Source: Haemonchus contortus
Lineage: Eukaryota; Nematoda; Chromadorea; Rhabditida; Trichostrongylidae
Direction: 5' to 3'
NCBI GenBank assembly: GCA_000469685.2
Contig: LS997565.1
Coordinates: 2,556,505 to 2,620,504, forward strand
DNA: 64,000 nt
How positions within the stretch are numbered: position 1 is the first letter of the stretch; each line of letters starts with the position of its first letter. This document shows positions 63,501-64,000 of this stretch, in pieces. Position numbers and translations under genes: made by a program. The notes under the pieces were generated by a model that saw only the letters and a list, made by a program, of their open reading frames with translations, was not told where the DNA came from and searched no databases.

Positions 63501-63882
63501 AACACTGCACTTCTCGTTTCTGGGTAGTGGTAGGTGGCTCGATACAAAGATATCAATGACAGGTGAGTAACAGGTTCCTCCCTACAAATGAAGTTACAAC
63601 CGCAAACACAGTCGTTTTCTCATTCACCTTTTGAAATAACTCAAATAACATACCTGTCCCTACTACAGGACCTGGTCCAAGGGGGAGCGGAGAGGGGCTA
63701 CCTGAAAACAGCACCATTTGCATTGCACTACTTAAGTTTTCGGGTAGTCGTATTTGGCTTGACACAAATATATCAATGATAGGTGAGATGACAGGCTCCT
63801 TCCTACGACTTTTGAACTGACTCAAATATCATACCTGTCCCTACCACAGGACCTGGCCCAAGGGGGAGCGGAGAGGGGCTAC
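57585..63882 (-). CDS. Array gene 7 (partial): expanded secreted GPGP micro-exon protein
   Basis: The 5' end and signal exon lie beyond the right edge. Visible exons: 63835-63882, 63654-63701, 63437-63484 (each 48 nt, GSPSPLPLGPGPVVGT), 63030-63077 (GGPSPLPLGPGPVINT), 62837-62883 (47 nt, GC donor, frameshifting), 62664-62711, 62439-62486, 61162-61209, 60937-60984, 60705-60752 (AVPQPNQGPVPIIGTA), 59627-59683 (57 nt, two GPGP cores) and terminal 57585-57607 (GSHPNGL, stop). Except for 62837-62883, all are phase 1-1. That exon is one base short and its donor is GCATGT, so it is probably skipped or dead. A block near 63271-63308 has an AT donor. A mariner, two RTE-like fragments and a TTAA element lie in introns. 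Confidence 0.75.
57762..58814 (+). mobile_element. Mariner element with degenerate transposase
   Basis: TA at 57760-57761 and 58815-58816. Inverted ends TTAGGTGTGTGCATTACTTTCTGCCG and the complement of CGGCGGATATTGATGCACACTTAA. Transposase remnants read in order: LQALSGENPA, NGKIRKLG, HHDKIRPHVARIVHKK, PYSPDPAPSSYGLLR and VADNGQYI. That order is helix-turn-helix, linker, catalytic core and C-terminus of a mariner enzyme. Multiple frameshifts. It inserted into the RTE-like fragment in the gene 7 intron. Confidence 0.85.
58830..59610 (+). mobile_element. RTE-like LINE 3' fragment, interrupted by a TTAA element
   Basis: ORF 58823-59056 reads SPVHLKMSEHRLRWYRQVL...HPIREAMEIE, matching the RT C-terminal region seen at 62105-62220. 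It resumes after 59576 with ACGGATAAGAAGAAGAAAAA. Same insertion as at 52080-52413 in gene 6. Confidence 0.65.
59096..59576. mobile_element. TTAA-type element, about 480 bp
   Basis: TTAA at 59092-59095; the right copy has decayed to TTCAA. Ends AGGCACCGTTTACGATAAA and TTTTTCGTGAACAGTGCC. Internal sequence near 59440-59560 (GGTTTTCCGACCTCATT) is shared with 52870-52960, linking it to the same MITE family. Confidence 0.65.
59690..60590. other. Long intron of gene 7, no gene seen
   Basis: Short overlapping ORFs on both strands (59910-60243) have no recognised homology. The 5' third resembles the usual array intron (GATAATGATAAGCAAGATG). The remainder may be an unidentified insertion. Confidence 0.35.
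61262..62395 (+). pseudogene. RTE-like reverse transcriptase fragment
   Basis: Plus-strand frames in pieces: CYLAFLDLKKADRLPREVLW (61305), LVKDLYDGSTT-like text, VGVHQGSALSPFLFLLTMDI, HADDIALIVEGKED (catalytic YADD with Tyr changed to His), DSRYLGSDLAADGSMDQAV, then KMREQRVRWSGHVLRRPQSH and a GAAGAAGAAG tail. It lacks the endonuclease and has several frameshifts. It lies in an intron of gene 7 between exons 62439 and 61209. Confidence 0.8.
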
Positions 63883-64000
63883 CTGAAAACAGTGCAATTT
63901 GCATTGCTGTTCTGAAGTTGCTAAAATGGTAAACACATGTTTATATAGTCATGTTATTCAGTTGAAGTCGGAAACATGGAAATGTAGTTAAATTAGCGAG

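Noticed and set aside
62837..63882. A plain minisatellite explanation for the GPGP repeats
   Set aside because: Splice-site dinucleotides, a constant phase, open frames, and signal and terminal exons with a promoter and poly(A) signal co-occur repeatedly. A neutral satellite would not keep these.
60901..63900. Minus-strand ORFs such as LFSGSPSPLPLGPGPVVGTGMLFEL read as continuous proteins
   Set aside because: These run through TTTTCAG acceptors and GTATGT donors. Only the 48-nt core is conserved between copies, so they are exons read into introns.

Overview
The window looks like repeat-rich chromosomal DNA of a nematode, possibly a strongylid such as a hookworm. The reasons are very short exons with TTTTCAG acceptors, TATA-led promoters, and dense Tc1/mariner, Helitron, RTE-like, CR1-like and piggyBac-type relics. 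The species assignment is an inference. No intact conserved housekeeping gene and no bacterial-type gene is visible.

The main content is not visible as long ORFs. It is a tandem array of at least seven related genes, all on the minus strand, for small secreted Pro/Gly-rich proteins. Each gene has (1) a TATATATA box 88-90 bp upstream of the ATG; (2) a first exon encoding a signal peptide such as MYFVAVLFAIIAAALG, ending in phase 1; (3) a variable number of micro-exons, mostly 45, 48 or 54 nt and nearly all phase 1-1, encoding variants of G-N-S-P-L-P-L-G-P-G-P-V-V-V-Q; (4) a terminal exon ending in G-S-H-P-F-G-M-stop or a close variant; and (5) an AATAAA signal 82-95 bp after the stop. The splice donors and acceptors were read by eye, and joined lengths were divisible by three in every complete gene.

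Layout: gene 1 (3624 down past the left edge), gene 2 (12732-8789), gene 3 (19830-17133), gene 4 (34962-30654), gene 5 (49734-41165, about 15 exons), gene 6 (54303-51916, the most divergent) and gene 7 (57585-63882, 5' end beyond the right edge). A decayed orphan cluster of double-length exons sits at 55669-56603. Exon number differs strongly between copies, because the exon plus its intron forms a 200-280 bp unit that has itself been duplicated in tandem. Because almost all internal exons are symmetric, skipping or gaining one keeps the frame. This resembles the logic of schistosome micro-exon genes, but the sequences are not ones I recognise.

Transposons fill the introns and intergenic spaces. 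There are seven relics of one Tc1/mariner family, at least three further mariner pieces, and three Tc1-like pseudogenes. Four non-autonomous Helitrons (TC...CTGG, inserted between A and T) carry microsatellites, one with about 1.7 kb of GT repeat. A tRNA-derived SINE with a 14-bp target duplication sits inside one Helitron. A 5'-truncated CR1-like LINE with a single stop in its RT frame has inserted into one arm of a large inverted repeat. There are also piggyBac-type TTAA elements and RTE-like fragments. Intergenic blocks of 2-10 kb are themselves duplicated along with the genes.
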